Below, one piece after another: positions 17,930 through 24,239 of a stretch of DNA of 26,511 nt. Position numbers and translations under genes: made by a program. Below the pieces are notes generated by a model that was not told the DNA's origin, searched no databases, and worked only from the letters and a program-made list of their open reading frames with translations. This stretch comes from Bacteroidia bacterium (GTDB lineage: Bacteria; Bacteroidota; Bacteroidia; Bacteroidales; Azobacteroidaceae). The DNA is taken from contig BNYG01000029.1 of assembly GCA_026000155.1 (NCBI GenBank), positions 1 through 26,511 of the forward strand. Reading direction: 5' to 3'. The stretch's first letter is position 1; each line of letters begins with the position of its first letter.

Positions 17930-17957
17930 GTAGAGACAAGGCATGCCTTGTCTCTAC
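17930..17957. repeat. Palindromic repeat, intergenic copy
   Basis: GTAGAGACAAGGCA is followed at once by its exact complement TGCCTTGTCTCTAC: a perfect 28-base palindrome, extended outward by AATCG/CGATT with one extra base. There is no T-run after it, so it is not a terminator. It is a sibling of the copy at 10899-10922. Confidence 0.85.
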
Positions 17958-17979
17958 CGATTGTCAATGCTATGGTAGC

Positions 17980-18072
17980 GTTAAGGAATAAAAATCACAA
18001 CCGTGCAACTGCTAAAAGAGGTTGCGCGGTTGTTTTTTTATAAACGGGCAGGCACTATCGCCTGTGTGTCAA
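17980..18072. repeat. Direct repeat copy A, carrying a terminator
   Basis: From GTTAAGGAATAAAAATC through to CTATCGCC this segment matches 18865-18957 in register (offset 885) at roughly four of five bases, including the whole terminator and its flanks. Confidence 0.75.
17998..18039 (+). terminator. Rho-independent terminator after the FISUMP gene
   Basis: CAACCGTGCAAC (17998-18009) pairs with GTTGCGCGGTTG (18021-18032) over 12 positions with one G-T wobble, followed by seven T (18033-18039). Confidence 0.88.
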
Positions 18073-18321
18073 AAAATAAAACCTTATTTTCAACCTTATT
18101 AACAACAGAATAACCTAAGTAGCAAATAGAGACATTATTTATCACATTTCTTTTTATCCATTATGACAGATTATAGTGAGATTTTGAATCTGCCAAACGA
18201 AAAAAATGATCAAATATTTTCCGGATTAAAAAAATCTGCTTATTTTTGCAATATCATTTAAGCAAGTAAAACAAGAGAGGTTTTGCCCTTAACAAGTATT
18301 AATTAAAACCATTTTAAAACG
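18073..18321. other. AT-rich leader region before the small-ORF cassette
   Basis: No gene is supported. A 32-codon open frame at 18163-18261 overlaps the promoter box and is not convincing. The region mainly serves as promoter and leader for the ORF at 18322. Confidence 0.4.
18241..18248 (+). promoter_or_regulatory. -7 box for the small-ORF pair
   Basis: TATTTTTG matches TAnnTTTG. TTTC at 18218-18221 sits 19 bases upstream and matches three of four -33 positions. The predicted leader to the ATG at 18322 is about 65 bases. Confidence 0.45.
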
Positions 18322-18486
18322 ATGGGAAAAAGAGAAATTTTTGAGGAAACAGACTATCTAAAGTCACTTCTTGATTATTACAATAAGTACAGAATATTTG
18401 AAAATGCTAAAGAATCTGAAAAGATAGTTGATTCGATACTTGACAGGATTTTGTACTTGAGAGAGGTATTAAAAGATTTTGATTAA
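18322..18486 (+). CDS. Small helical protein, 54 residues, unknown
   Basis: ATG at 18322 opens a 54-residue frame (MGKREIFEETDYLKSLLDYY ... VLKDFD) rich in Glu, Lys, Leu and Tyr, predicted to be nearly all helix. A promoter box precedes it, and a second small ORF follows after 35 bases on the same strand. No signal peptide, membrane helix or known motif. Composition and the spacing of Leu/Ile suggest a helical hairpin or coiled coil. I do not recognise a family. Confidence 0.5.
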   Translation: MGKREIFEETDYLKSLLDYYNKYRIFENAKESEKIVDSILDRILYLREVLKDFD

Positions 18487-18494
18487 CAAAAGCC

Positions 18495-18506
18495 CCTCTT
18501 CGGAGG
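18495..18506 (+). promoter_or_regulatory. UUCG-loop hairpin covering the ribosome site of the 91-residue ORF
   Basis: CCTC-TTCG-GAGG is a 4-bp stem closed by a very stable C(UUCG)G tetraloop. The right arm is the only Shine-Dalgarno-like GGAGG before the ATG at 18522 (15 bases away). It could dampen initiation on that ORF or protect the end of the upstream one. Confidence 0.35.
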
Positions 18507-18521
18507 AAAAAAATTACAATT

Positions 18522-18797
18522 ATGACAACAAAGCAGTCAAATTATTTTCCGGATCCGTCAATGGAAGCCGAATTTAACGAGTTTAGAAAATTGAAGACGG
18601 AAAAAGAAAAAGAAGCTTTTTATAGAAAAAGAAAAGCCGATTTTGAGAAGAAAACACAGGAAGAAAAACAAACGTACAATGAGGCAACGCAAATAGTAAT
18701 AAAAGCTATCGGAAAACGGGTTGAAGAACTTATTGAAAGAGCGGAATTGGGAGCGGTTGTCAATATTAGAAAAAATCTATCGCTTGAAATCGCCTAA
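18522..18797 (+). CDS. Small highly charged protein, 91 residues, unknown
   Basis: The product (MTTKQSNYFPDPSMEAEFNE start) is dominated by Lys and Glu up to residue ~55 (KLKTEKEKEAFYRKRKADFE, KKTQEEKQTYNEAT), then a more hydrophobic helix (IVIKAIGKRVEELIERAEL) and a short tail (AVVNIRKNLSLEIA). It is cytoplasmic with no signal and probably forms a helical hairpin or coiled coil. It is the second gene of a two-gene unit that starts at 18322 and ends at the terminator 18884-18924. The unit is enclosed by two direct repeats. I recognise no family; a nucleic-acid or partner-binding role is only suggested by charge. Confidence 0.6.
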   Translation: MTTKQSNYFPDPSMEAEFNEFRKLKTEKEKEAFYRKRKADFEKKTQEEKQTYNEATQIVIKAIGKRVEELIERAELGAVVNIRKNLSLEIA

Positions 18798-18864
18798 GAG
18801 GTTGGAATTTATTTGCACGTTACGCTCAACAAAGTCTCTATTCTTTCTTGCTCTGCCCGATAAA

Positions 18865-18957
18865 GTTAGGGAATAAAAATCCTAACCGTGCAACTGCTAA
18901 AAAAGCTTGCACGGTTGTTTTTTTACCAATAAGCAAGCATTATCGCCTTGGTATCAA
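18865..18957. repeat. Direct repeat copy B, carrying a terminator
   Basis: Partner of 17980-18072. In this copy the terminator stem is perfect, and an additional GTTAGG...CCTAAC inverted repeat (18865-18870 with 18881-18886) overlaps its left arm, so two folds compete. Confidence 0.75.
18884..18924 (+). terminator. Rho-independent terminator after the small-ORF pair
   Basis: AACCGTGCAA (18884-18893) pairs perfectly with TTGCACGGTT (18907-18916), followed by G and seven T (18918-18924). Same family as the terminator at 17998-18039. Confidence 0.88.
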
Positions 18958-19209
18958 AAAAATTGATAGCCACTCGGTATCTAACTAATTTCGTATATCT
19001 ATTTCCAAAATTTATTTCAATCAGGGCACCGAGATGAACCTTTTTTCATGCACCCTTGCACTGTGCACACCAAAACATTTAAATAGCCACCGATTTGCAC
19101 CGCCCAAGTGCTTTGTAGCACTGGCAAGTGAATAAAGGTTTGAAGAAAATCTATCGGGAGGAAAAAAAATAAAACTTTTCTTATCTTCATTGTAATTCCA
19201 ATTTTTCAC
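18958..19209. other. Structured noncoding stretch before the HTH regulator
   Basis: No gene on either strand is supported; a minus-strand frame at 19021-19263 overlaps the regulator start and its promoter. Dyads are seen at 19034-19049 (ATGAA/TTCAT) and 19107-19122 (AGTGCT-TTGT-AGCACT, with CC and GG continuing past a one-base bulge). The stretch is richer in GC than its flanks and resembles a remnant of a mobile or repeat element; identity unknown. Confidence 0.35.
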
Positions 19210-19217
19210 TATATTTG
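19210..19217 (+). promoter_or_regulatory. -7 box for the HTH regulator
   Basis: TATATTTG matches TAnnTTTG; TTG at 19190-19192 lies 17 bases upstream. Only 20 bases separate the box from the ATG at 19238, so the leader is short. Confidence 0.5.
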
Positions 19218-19237
19218 CAGACTGAAAAAACAGGAAT

Positions 19238-20239
19238 ATGGGTGAAAATAATTTTAATGACATTATTGTTGATTATGTTTTGAAAAATACTCCCAACAAT
19301 GTGGTGCCGGTTAGTCGTATAATGGAAATATTGGATTTAAGTAAGGAAACCGCTTATCGCCGCCTTCGGAAAGAAGTTCCGTTCACTTTTGATGAAGTTT
19401 CAAAATTAGCATTGGCTCTCAATTTTTCTATTGATGAATTGATTGAAGGCAGCAAAAAGGAAACTTTTTCTTTTGATTTACAGTCGAAAATAGTTTCGCC
19501 GGCTACCAATGCCTATTTTTCTCAGTTTCAAGAATATAATAACTATTTGAAAAAATTAATTACGGCAAAACACTCGGAAATATTCATTACATTGAACGAA
19601 TTTCCTCCTATATTCTTTGTTTTGTCCGACCAACTGTTCAAATTTTGCTATTTCCAGTGGCTATATTCACATTCGGAAAAACCGGTCCTTTGTTCCTTTT
19701 CCGATTTGACTTTGAATCCGCAATTATTGGCTTTGAAGGAAGAAATTTTCACTAATATTACGAAAATGGATAATGTATCCGTCATTATGTCTTCCTATGT
19801 TTATCTGCGTACCATCAAAAGCATACAGTACTATTATCAATGCAAACTGATTACTGCGGATGAACTGCTGCTGCTCAAACAGGATATGTTGGACTTTATT
19901 AATTTAACAGCAACATTAGCAAAAACCGGTTATGTGAATGACGAGACTAAAGTTGATATTGATGTTTATCTTTCTCCCTTGAATATTAATTCCAACATTC
20001 TTTTCTTGGAATATGATACAATTCGTGAAACACATTTTTGGATTTATCCAATGAATCCTTGTATCATCCGAAATCCGGAAATTTGCTCCATACAAAAAAA
20101 ATGGTGTCAATCCTTAAAAAAGCAGTCGATGTTCGTTACGCTCTCCGGCGAAATTTTTCAAGCAGAATTTAACGAAAAACAGCGGGCGTATGCAGAAATT
20201 TATCTGTCTGCGAATGCTAAATTTACTTACGTTTATTGA
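19238..20239 (+). CDS. Helix-turn-helix regulator with a long uncharacterised effector domain
   Basis: Of 333 residues, ~20-68 form a helix-turn-helix of the XRE/BetR kind (VSRIMEILDLSKETAYRRLR followed by FTFDEVSKLALALNFSIDEL). The rest (~75-333) is a mixed alpha/beta domain rich in Tyr, Phe and Leu with no motif I recognise; no signal peptide and no convincing membrane helix. The ATG at 19238 follows a -7 box and gives a sensible N-terminus. It is the only regulator between the two FISUMP-like secreted protein genes, and it is monocistronic with its own terminator. A role in controlling these surface proteins is an inference from position. Confidence 0.75.
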   Translation: MGENNFNDIIVDYVLKNTPNNVVPVSRIMEILDLSKETAYRRLRKEVPFTFDEVSKLALALNFSIDELIEGSKKETFSFDLQSKIVSPATNAYFSQFQEYNNYLKKLITAKHSEIFITLNEFPPIFFVLSDQLFKFCYFQWLYSHSEKPVLCSFSDLTLNPQLLALKEEIFTNITKMDNVSVIMSSYVYLRTIKSIQYYYQCKLITADELLLLKQDMLDFINLTATLAKTGYVNDETKVDIDVYLSPLNINSNILFLEYDTIRETHFWIYPMNPCIIRNPEICSIQKKWCQSLKKQSMFVTLSGEIFQAEFNEKQRAYAEIYLSANAKFTYVY

Positions 20240-20662
20240 CAATTCTCCCTTTTTATAATTCCACTATTTGCGAAACAAGACCTGTTTTTTTACAAAAAAT
20301 GACAATACATGTATTCAAAATGCACATATTGTCTTTTTTTTTGTGATATTCAATAGTAATGAAATAATTGACAAAAAAAACATCCATTTTATACGCAAAC
20401 AGACTTTAATAAAACTGTTTTGTCTGTTTTTTGGGGAAGACTATTTTAACCTTTGCAAACGATTTAATATAGTGTATAAAAATAAAAAATTACGACAATC
20501 GGATAAGGCGGGAACATGCCATTTTTTTAACTTCATTTTTTTCATTTTCATTTTCATTCATTTTTTCAAAAAAAATGAGATAATTTCCTGCCTTTTTCCG
20601 GTTTTTTTCAATTGTCAATTAACCTTCAGGGTAAATATATATATTAATTTAAAAAGTATATC
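20240..20662. other. AT-rich intergenic stretch, no supported gene
   Basis: It holds the terminator at 20301-20342, a near-consensus -7 box AACCTTTG at 20448-20455 and low-complexity CATTTT repeats around 20530-20570. The 132-codon open frame at 20268-20666 is Phe/Lys/Asn-rich and reads like chance translation of AT-rich DNA. The leader before the gene at 20663 may be ~200 bases long. Confidence 0.5.
20301..20342 (+). terminator. Probable terminator after the HTH regulator
   Basis: GACAATA (20301-20307) pairs with TATTGTC (20327-20333), followed by nine T; upstream A's can extend the stem. The left arm also contains the palindrome AATACATGTATT, which would compete. Confidence 0.6.
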
Positions 20663-21799
20663 ATGAAAAAAATGTTTTTTTTAATGCTGACGCTCTTAGT
20701 TTGGAGTGTAGCAATGAATGCACAAGTGACTATCGGCAGTATGGACAACCCGCACGAGGGTTCCTTATTGGATTTATCGAAGGGAACGAACCGGGGGGTT
20801 TTGTTGCCTCGCGTTTCGTTGAATGATGTATCTGTTTGGCAGCTCGAAGGCAGTTCTGTCGATGGTACTGGTATGATGGTTTACAATACGAACAACAATA
20901 CTACCGGCGGTTCCGGCAGTGGCGTTTACGTTTGGAACGGTTCAGCCTGGGCTTCTATAAAATCAACTGTAACTGCCCTTAATCCAGGTGATTATGGAAC
21001 TCCCAACGGCACCACTTATAATCCGTTGATGAGTGGCGTCAGTTGTATTGATGTTCGTTCGGGACAAGCCGATCCGGGTACGCAACAGTATGTTGTTACC
21101 GAAACCGGTTCAGGTTCCAAAACGATAAAGGAAGTTATCTGGACAATCAGCAAATCGGCAGATGTATTGACCTCGAACGGTGTTTCCGGTACTGGAAATG
21201 TAAATCAAAATTTGGTATTCAAGAGTCAGGCAGAACTTTTGGCATTGGCCGCAAGTACCGACCAAACCGTTACATTAACAGCTTATATCGAATATTCGGA
21301 TAACACTAAAGTTCAGATAAGCAAAGCGGTTAAAATACAGAACAGGTCTTGTTGTCCGGGGTATTTGATTACTAATGGCGCTTTTGAAGGGGGGCCTTCT
21401 GCAGTAGCTATAAATTTAAACGTATCTTCAACGCTTGCATTGTTTCCTGCTGCTACAAAGAATTTGTGTGTAGGGCCTGATTTCGGTCCAAGTAGAACAT
21501 GGTATTCCGTAACCGGCAATTTCTGTAATACGAATGTTCATGGCCAAGGCGGCGATTGGGATGATGGGGATAATACCTGGCGATTGCCGAATATCGCAGA
21601 ATTGGCCAATATGCAAGCTATCCAAAGTTCGATACCCAATTTTGCTACGTCGTACACCTATTGGAGTAGTACCGACTACTCGGGAGATTCCAGCGACGCA
21701 GCAGTTTGGTACACCAGTGGTAGCGGCAGTACGAACCACCGCATTAAGACGGCTTACACCAATGGCGTCTATACGAGATGCGTCAGGACTATTAAATAA
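20663..21799 (+). CDS. Secreted surface protein with FISUMP/DUF1566-like C-terminal domain
   Basis: A signal peptide (MKKMFFLMLTLLVWSVAMNA, cleavage near NAQ) starts this 378-residue protein. The N-terminal part (~22-95) is the Bacteroidetes surface module with GVLLPRVSL, MMVYNTNN and GVYVWNGSAWASI. The middle (~115-225) is an Ig-like beta domain. The C-terminal part (~235-378) carries the lectin-like pattern of Lcl/DUF1566 and FISUMP proteins: WRLPNIAELANM from W306, YWSST from Y333, AVWYTSG, and the closing TRCVRTIK. It is probably exposed on the cell surface or secreted; ligand unknown. No partner gene is cotranscribed: the convergent operon begins just beyond a shared hairpin. Confidence 0.8.
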   Translation: MKKMFFLMLTLLVWSVAMNAQVTIGSMDNPHEGSLLDLSKGTNRGVLLPRVSLNDVSVWQLEGSSVDGTGMMVYNTNNNTTGGSGSGVYVWNGSAWASIKSTVTALNPGDYGTPNGTTYNPLMSGVSCIDVRSGQADPGTQQYVVTETGSGSKTIKEVIWTISKSADVLTSNGVSGTGNVNQNLVFKSQAELLALAASTDQTVTLTAYIEYSDNTKVQISKAVKIQNRSCCPGYLITNGAFEGGPSAVAINLNVSSTLALFPAATKNLCVGPDFGPSRTWYSVTGNFCNTNVHGQGGDWDDGDNTWRLPNIAELANMQAIQSSIPNFATSYTYWSSTDYSGDSSDAAVWYTSGSGSTNHRIKTAYTNGVYTRCVRTIK

Positions 21800-21861
21800 T
21801 TTAATTTATTTAAGACCGTTTCTATTTTGGAGATACTTGCAGTCCAACCACAGAGTATATG

Positions 21862-21893
21862 TATTTAGGGTGCACCTGTGTGCGCCCTAAATA
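21862..21893. terminator. Bidirectional hairpin between convergent genes
   Basis: TATTTAGGGTGCAC (21862-21875) pairs with GTGCGCCCTAAATA (21880-21893) over 14 positions with one wobble and a 4-base loop. It lies between the ends of 20663-21799 (+) and 21897-22709 (-). A long T-run is lacking on both sides, so efficiency is uncertain. Confidence 0.65.
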
Positions 21894-21896
21894 ACA

Positions 21897-22709
21897 TTAT
21901 TGGATTTTCATTGCGACTAACCATTTCTGAATTAATGTTTTCATTTCTTCGTGATAAAGAAATGAAGTTTTGAATCCCCAGCCGTGTCCTCCTGTCGGGA
22001 AAATATACATGGATGCCGGGATTTCCTTTTCTTTCAATGCCGAATAGTAACGGATGCTGTTGGCCGGAACAACGACTTGATCATCATCGCTCAAAAACAG
22101 CAGGGTTTTGGGCGTCTTGTCATTCACTTGCTTTTCCAACGAATAGCGGGCAACGAGTTCTGTATCAGCAATATTTTCGCCTAACAAATTATTTTTCGTG
22201 CCCTTGTTCGCTATTAAATCGTCGAAACTGATAACGGGATAATAGAGAATGGCAAAATCCGGACGGTTTTCACCGGCTGCCAAATTACTTAACGAGGCTG
22301 CTAAATGTCCGCCGGCAGAGGATCCGACGATACCTACTTTGTCCTTGTCAATTTTCCAAATTCCGGCATTTTTCCGAACGGTTGAAATGGCTTTTTCAGC
22401 GTCGCTCAATGGGATAGTATGATTGCCTTTCGGCATCCGGTATTCTAAAACTACGGCGACAAAGCCTTGTGAAGCAAACCATTTCGCCATGTCGTGCCCT
22501 TCGTGGTCGATGGCTAATCCGCCATAGCCGCCTCCCGGGCAAAAAATTATGGCGGGCGAAAGTGTGTCTTTGTTTTCGGGATGATAAACAAATATTTCCG
22601 CCTCATTGGCGCTTTCTTCCGGTCCTAACTTGATTTGTTGCATCTTTTGCGCTTGCATGCAAAGACAGAAAGAGAACATCAACAAGATAATAATCAAATG
22701 CTTTTTCAT
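21897..22709 (-). CDS. Secreted alpha/beta hydrolase (esterase/lipase family)
   Basis: A signal peptide (hydrophobic IIILLMFSFCLCMQA, cleavage near QAQ) exports this 270-residue enzyme. The catalytic parts are clear: oxyanion-hole segment CPGGGYGG at 57-64, nucleophile S131 in GSSAGG, acidic residue in SDDDQVV (D209/D210) and H242 in GGHGWG. This set is typical of carbohydrate esterases and related hydrolases of the BD-FAE/acetyl-xylan-esterase-like group. Removing acetyl or feruloyl groups from plant or host glycans is a reasonable guess; the exact substrate is not readable. It begins 21 bases after the fucosidase gene and shares its transcript, which suggests joint action on a decorated, fucosylated glycan. 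Confidence 0.88.
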   Translation of the reverse strand: MKKHLIIILLMFSFCLCMQAQKMQQIKLGPEESANEAEIFVYHPENKDTLSPAIIFCPGGGYGGLAIDHEGHDMAKWFASQGFVAVVLEYRMPKGNHTIPLSDAEKAISTVRKNAGIWKIDKDKVGIVGSSAGGHLAASLSNLAAGENRPDFAILYYPVISFDDLIANKGTKNNLLGENIADTELVARYSLEKQVNDKTPKTLLFLSDDDQVVVPANSIRYYSALKEKEIPASMYIFPTGGHGWGFKTSFLYHEEMKTLIQKWLVAMKIQ

Positions 22710-22730
22710 GTTTATTACTTTTTTGTATTA

Positions 22731-24092
22731 TTATTTAGCTCCGTCTATGGTCGATCGTTGTTCGTTGACGACTTCGGCAGGTTTGTATTTCACGTTCTCT
22801 ATCTTCAGAACAACCGGGTTGGGCCATTGATAATTGGTGTACAAACGATGGCCGTTCACGGCGCTGATGACCAATCCCAAAGGGTTGGTATAAACGCGAA
22901 CGGAAGCATCGAATTCCTTACGGTATTCTACCAACTCGCTGGCATATCCCAATATGCTGACCTTGGTTTGTGCGTTTCCCTCCAGCGTTTTCAGGATAAA
23001 CTCTTTCCGGCTGCCGTGCGGCCAGTTGGTCCCGCCTTGAACAAAAGCATACACAGTCGCAGGATCTGTTTTGGATCGGGTAAACCAGATATCATCTTCC
23101 TTGATAATTTCCCAGGGACGGATGGAATGAATGCCTTCCGTATTGACTAAATTCCACAGCGCTACCTCGCGCAAGAGCGCTTCCTGCTCAATTTGTATTT
23201 CGCCATTCGGCTTCGGACCTACGTTCAGCAGGAGATTTCCTCCTTTGGCGCGTGTTTCTATCAACATATTGATGATTTTCGTGCCGCTTTTGTGCGGGTC
23301 GTTCGTAGGTTTGTATTGCCAGTCGGTTCCCATCGTAAAACAGGCTTCCCAAGGACCGGGCAGGGGTTTGTCCGGCAGCGTTTGCTCCGGAGTTTGCATG
23401 CTGCCGCGGGTGACAACAATAGAAGGTTGCAACTGCCAGGCATATTCCTTCAAGCCGTCAGCCGGTCCGTCGAAAAAGATGAGATCTATCTTTCCGTAAT
23501 TGGTAAGCAACTCTTTCAGCTGCGCTTTGTCGTAATCCATCAGCCCTTTGTTGTTGGCAGGATAATGCATCGGATTTTGCAGGCGTCCTACCGGAATGTT
23601 GTGTTCGTAGAAATAATGGAAATCTTCGGGCGAGAAGTAGAGACCAATCGCCAAACCCTGTTTGCGGAAAGCTTCTATGATTTCCTTCAGGATATCCCGC
23701 TTGAAAGGCGTATTCATTACCCCAAAATTCGTAGTCTTGGTATTCCACATGCAAAAGCCCGAATGGTGCTTGGAGGTAAAAACAACGTATTTCATGCCTG
23801 CCAATTTAGCCAGCACCGCCCAATCTTCAGGGTCAAACTGTTTGGGATTAAAGGTTTTCGGCAATTCGTTGACAAAGCGGTCTAAATAGTCCTGCGAAGC
23901 CCCAGCCATGGAATGGCTGATAACGGCGCCTATCTGCGAGTCGAAACTCCAATGGATAAACATGCCGAAGCCCATATCCATGAACCATTCTTCGCGATCG
24001 GGGAAATTGGCATTTTGTTGCGCCGAGAGGGTCCCTGTCAGCAACAAGGAAGAACACAGAAAAATACTGATTGCGTGCAAAAGTGATTTCAT
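22731..24092 (-). CDS. GH29 alpha-L-fucosidase-like glycoside hydrolase
   Basis: The 453-residue secreted enzyme (signal peptide, cleavage near LSAQ) shows the GH29 barrel. GFGMFIHWS is at 41-49, VFTSKHHSGFCMW at 104-116 (usually SKHHDGF, so a Ser replaces Asp112 here), IDLIFFDG at 202-209 with the likely nucleophile D208, WEACFTMG near 248-255, and the family block GGNLLLNVGPKPNGE at 284-298. The C-terminal ~120 residues form a beta domain. It probably releases alpha-linked L-fucose from glycans; some GH29-like proteins act on other sugars, so specificity is tentative. It is the first gene of a two-gene operon with the esterase. Its promoter region is shared with the divergent BspA pseudogene. 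Confidence 0.9.
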   Translation of the reverse strand: MKSLLHAISIFLCSSLLLTGTLSAQQNANFPDREEWFMDMGFGMFIHWSFDSQIGAVISHSMAGASQDYLDRFVNELPKTFNPKQFDPEDWAVLAKLAGMKYVVFTSKHHSGFCMWNTKTTNFGVMNTPFKRDILKEIIEAFRKQGLAIGLYFSPEDFHYFYEHNIPVGRLQNPMHYPANNKGLMDYDKAQLKELLTNYGKIDLIFFDGPADGLKEYAWQLQPSIVVTRGSMQTPEQTLPDKPLPGPWEACFTMGTDWQYKPTNDPHKSGTKIINMLIETRAKGGNLLLNVGPKPNGEIQIEQEALLREVALWNLVNTEGIHSIRPWEIIKEDDIWFTRSKTDPATVYAFVQGGTNWPHGSRKEFILKTLEGNAQTKVSILGYASELVEYRKEFDASVRVYTNPLGLVISAVNGHRLYTNYQWPNPVVLKIENVKYKPAEVVNEQRSTIDGAK

Positions 24093-24135
24093 CGTTTTAT
24101 GTATTTAAAATTGAACATTCTATCTGATTGAACCG

Positions 24136-24143
24136 CAAATATA
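24136..24143 (-). promoter_or_regulatory. -7 box for the fucosidase operon
   Basis: On the minus strand this reads TATATTTG, a full match to TAnnTTTG, 43 bases before the ATG at 24092. No -33 TTTG at the ideal spacing is seen. Confidence 0.55.
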
Positions 24144-24165
24144 CAAAAAATATTTTACAATCTTT

Positions 24166-24197
24166 TTTGTTTATTTACCGGCTTTTACCTAATTTTG
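24166..24197 (+). promoter_or_regulatory. Complete Bacteroidetes promoter of the BspA-like gene
   Basis: TTTG (24166-24169), a 20-base spacer and TAATTTTG (24190-24197) fit the -33/-7 consensus fully. The start codon at 24240 follows 42 bases later. The promoter is intact although the gene behind it is broken. Confidence 0.7.
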
Positions 24198-24239
24198 TTG
24201 AGTGTTGCATTTTTTACTTAATTTAATAACACAAAGAGT

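Noticed and set aside
18163..18261. 32-codon open frame (MTDYSEILNL start)
   Set aside because: It overlaps the -7 box at 18241-18248 and has no own promoter or ribosome site; too short to support.
17930..18957. CRISPR array
   Set aside because: Only two copies of each repeat, with unequal long spacing and no regular spacers or cas genes.
19021..19263. Minus-strand 80-codon frame (LASATKHLGGANRW part)
   Set aside because: It overlaps the start and promoter of the plus-strand regulator. The peptide looks like translation of a repeat, not a protein domain.
20268..20666. 132-codon open frame in the intergenic region
   Set aside because: Composed almost only of Phe, Lys, Asn and Ile from AT-rich DNA, and it contains the terminator of the previous gene.
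23193..23885. Plus-strand 230-codon frame inside the GH29 gene
   Set aside because: Antisense shadow; the opposite frame has all GH29 motifs and a signal peptide.
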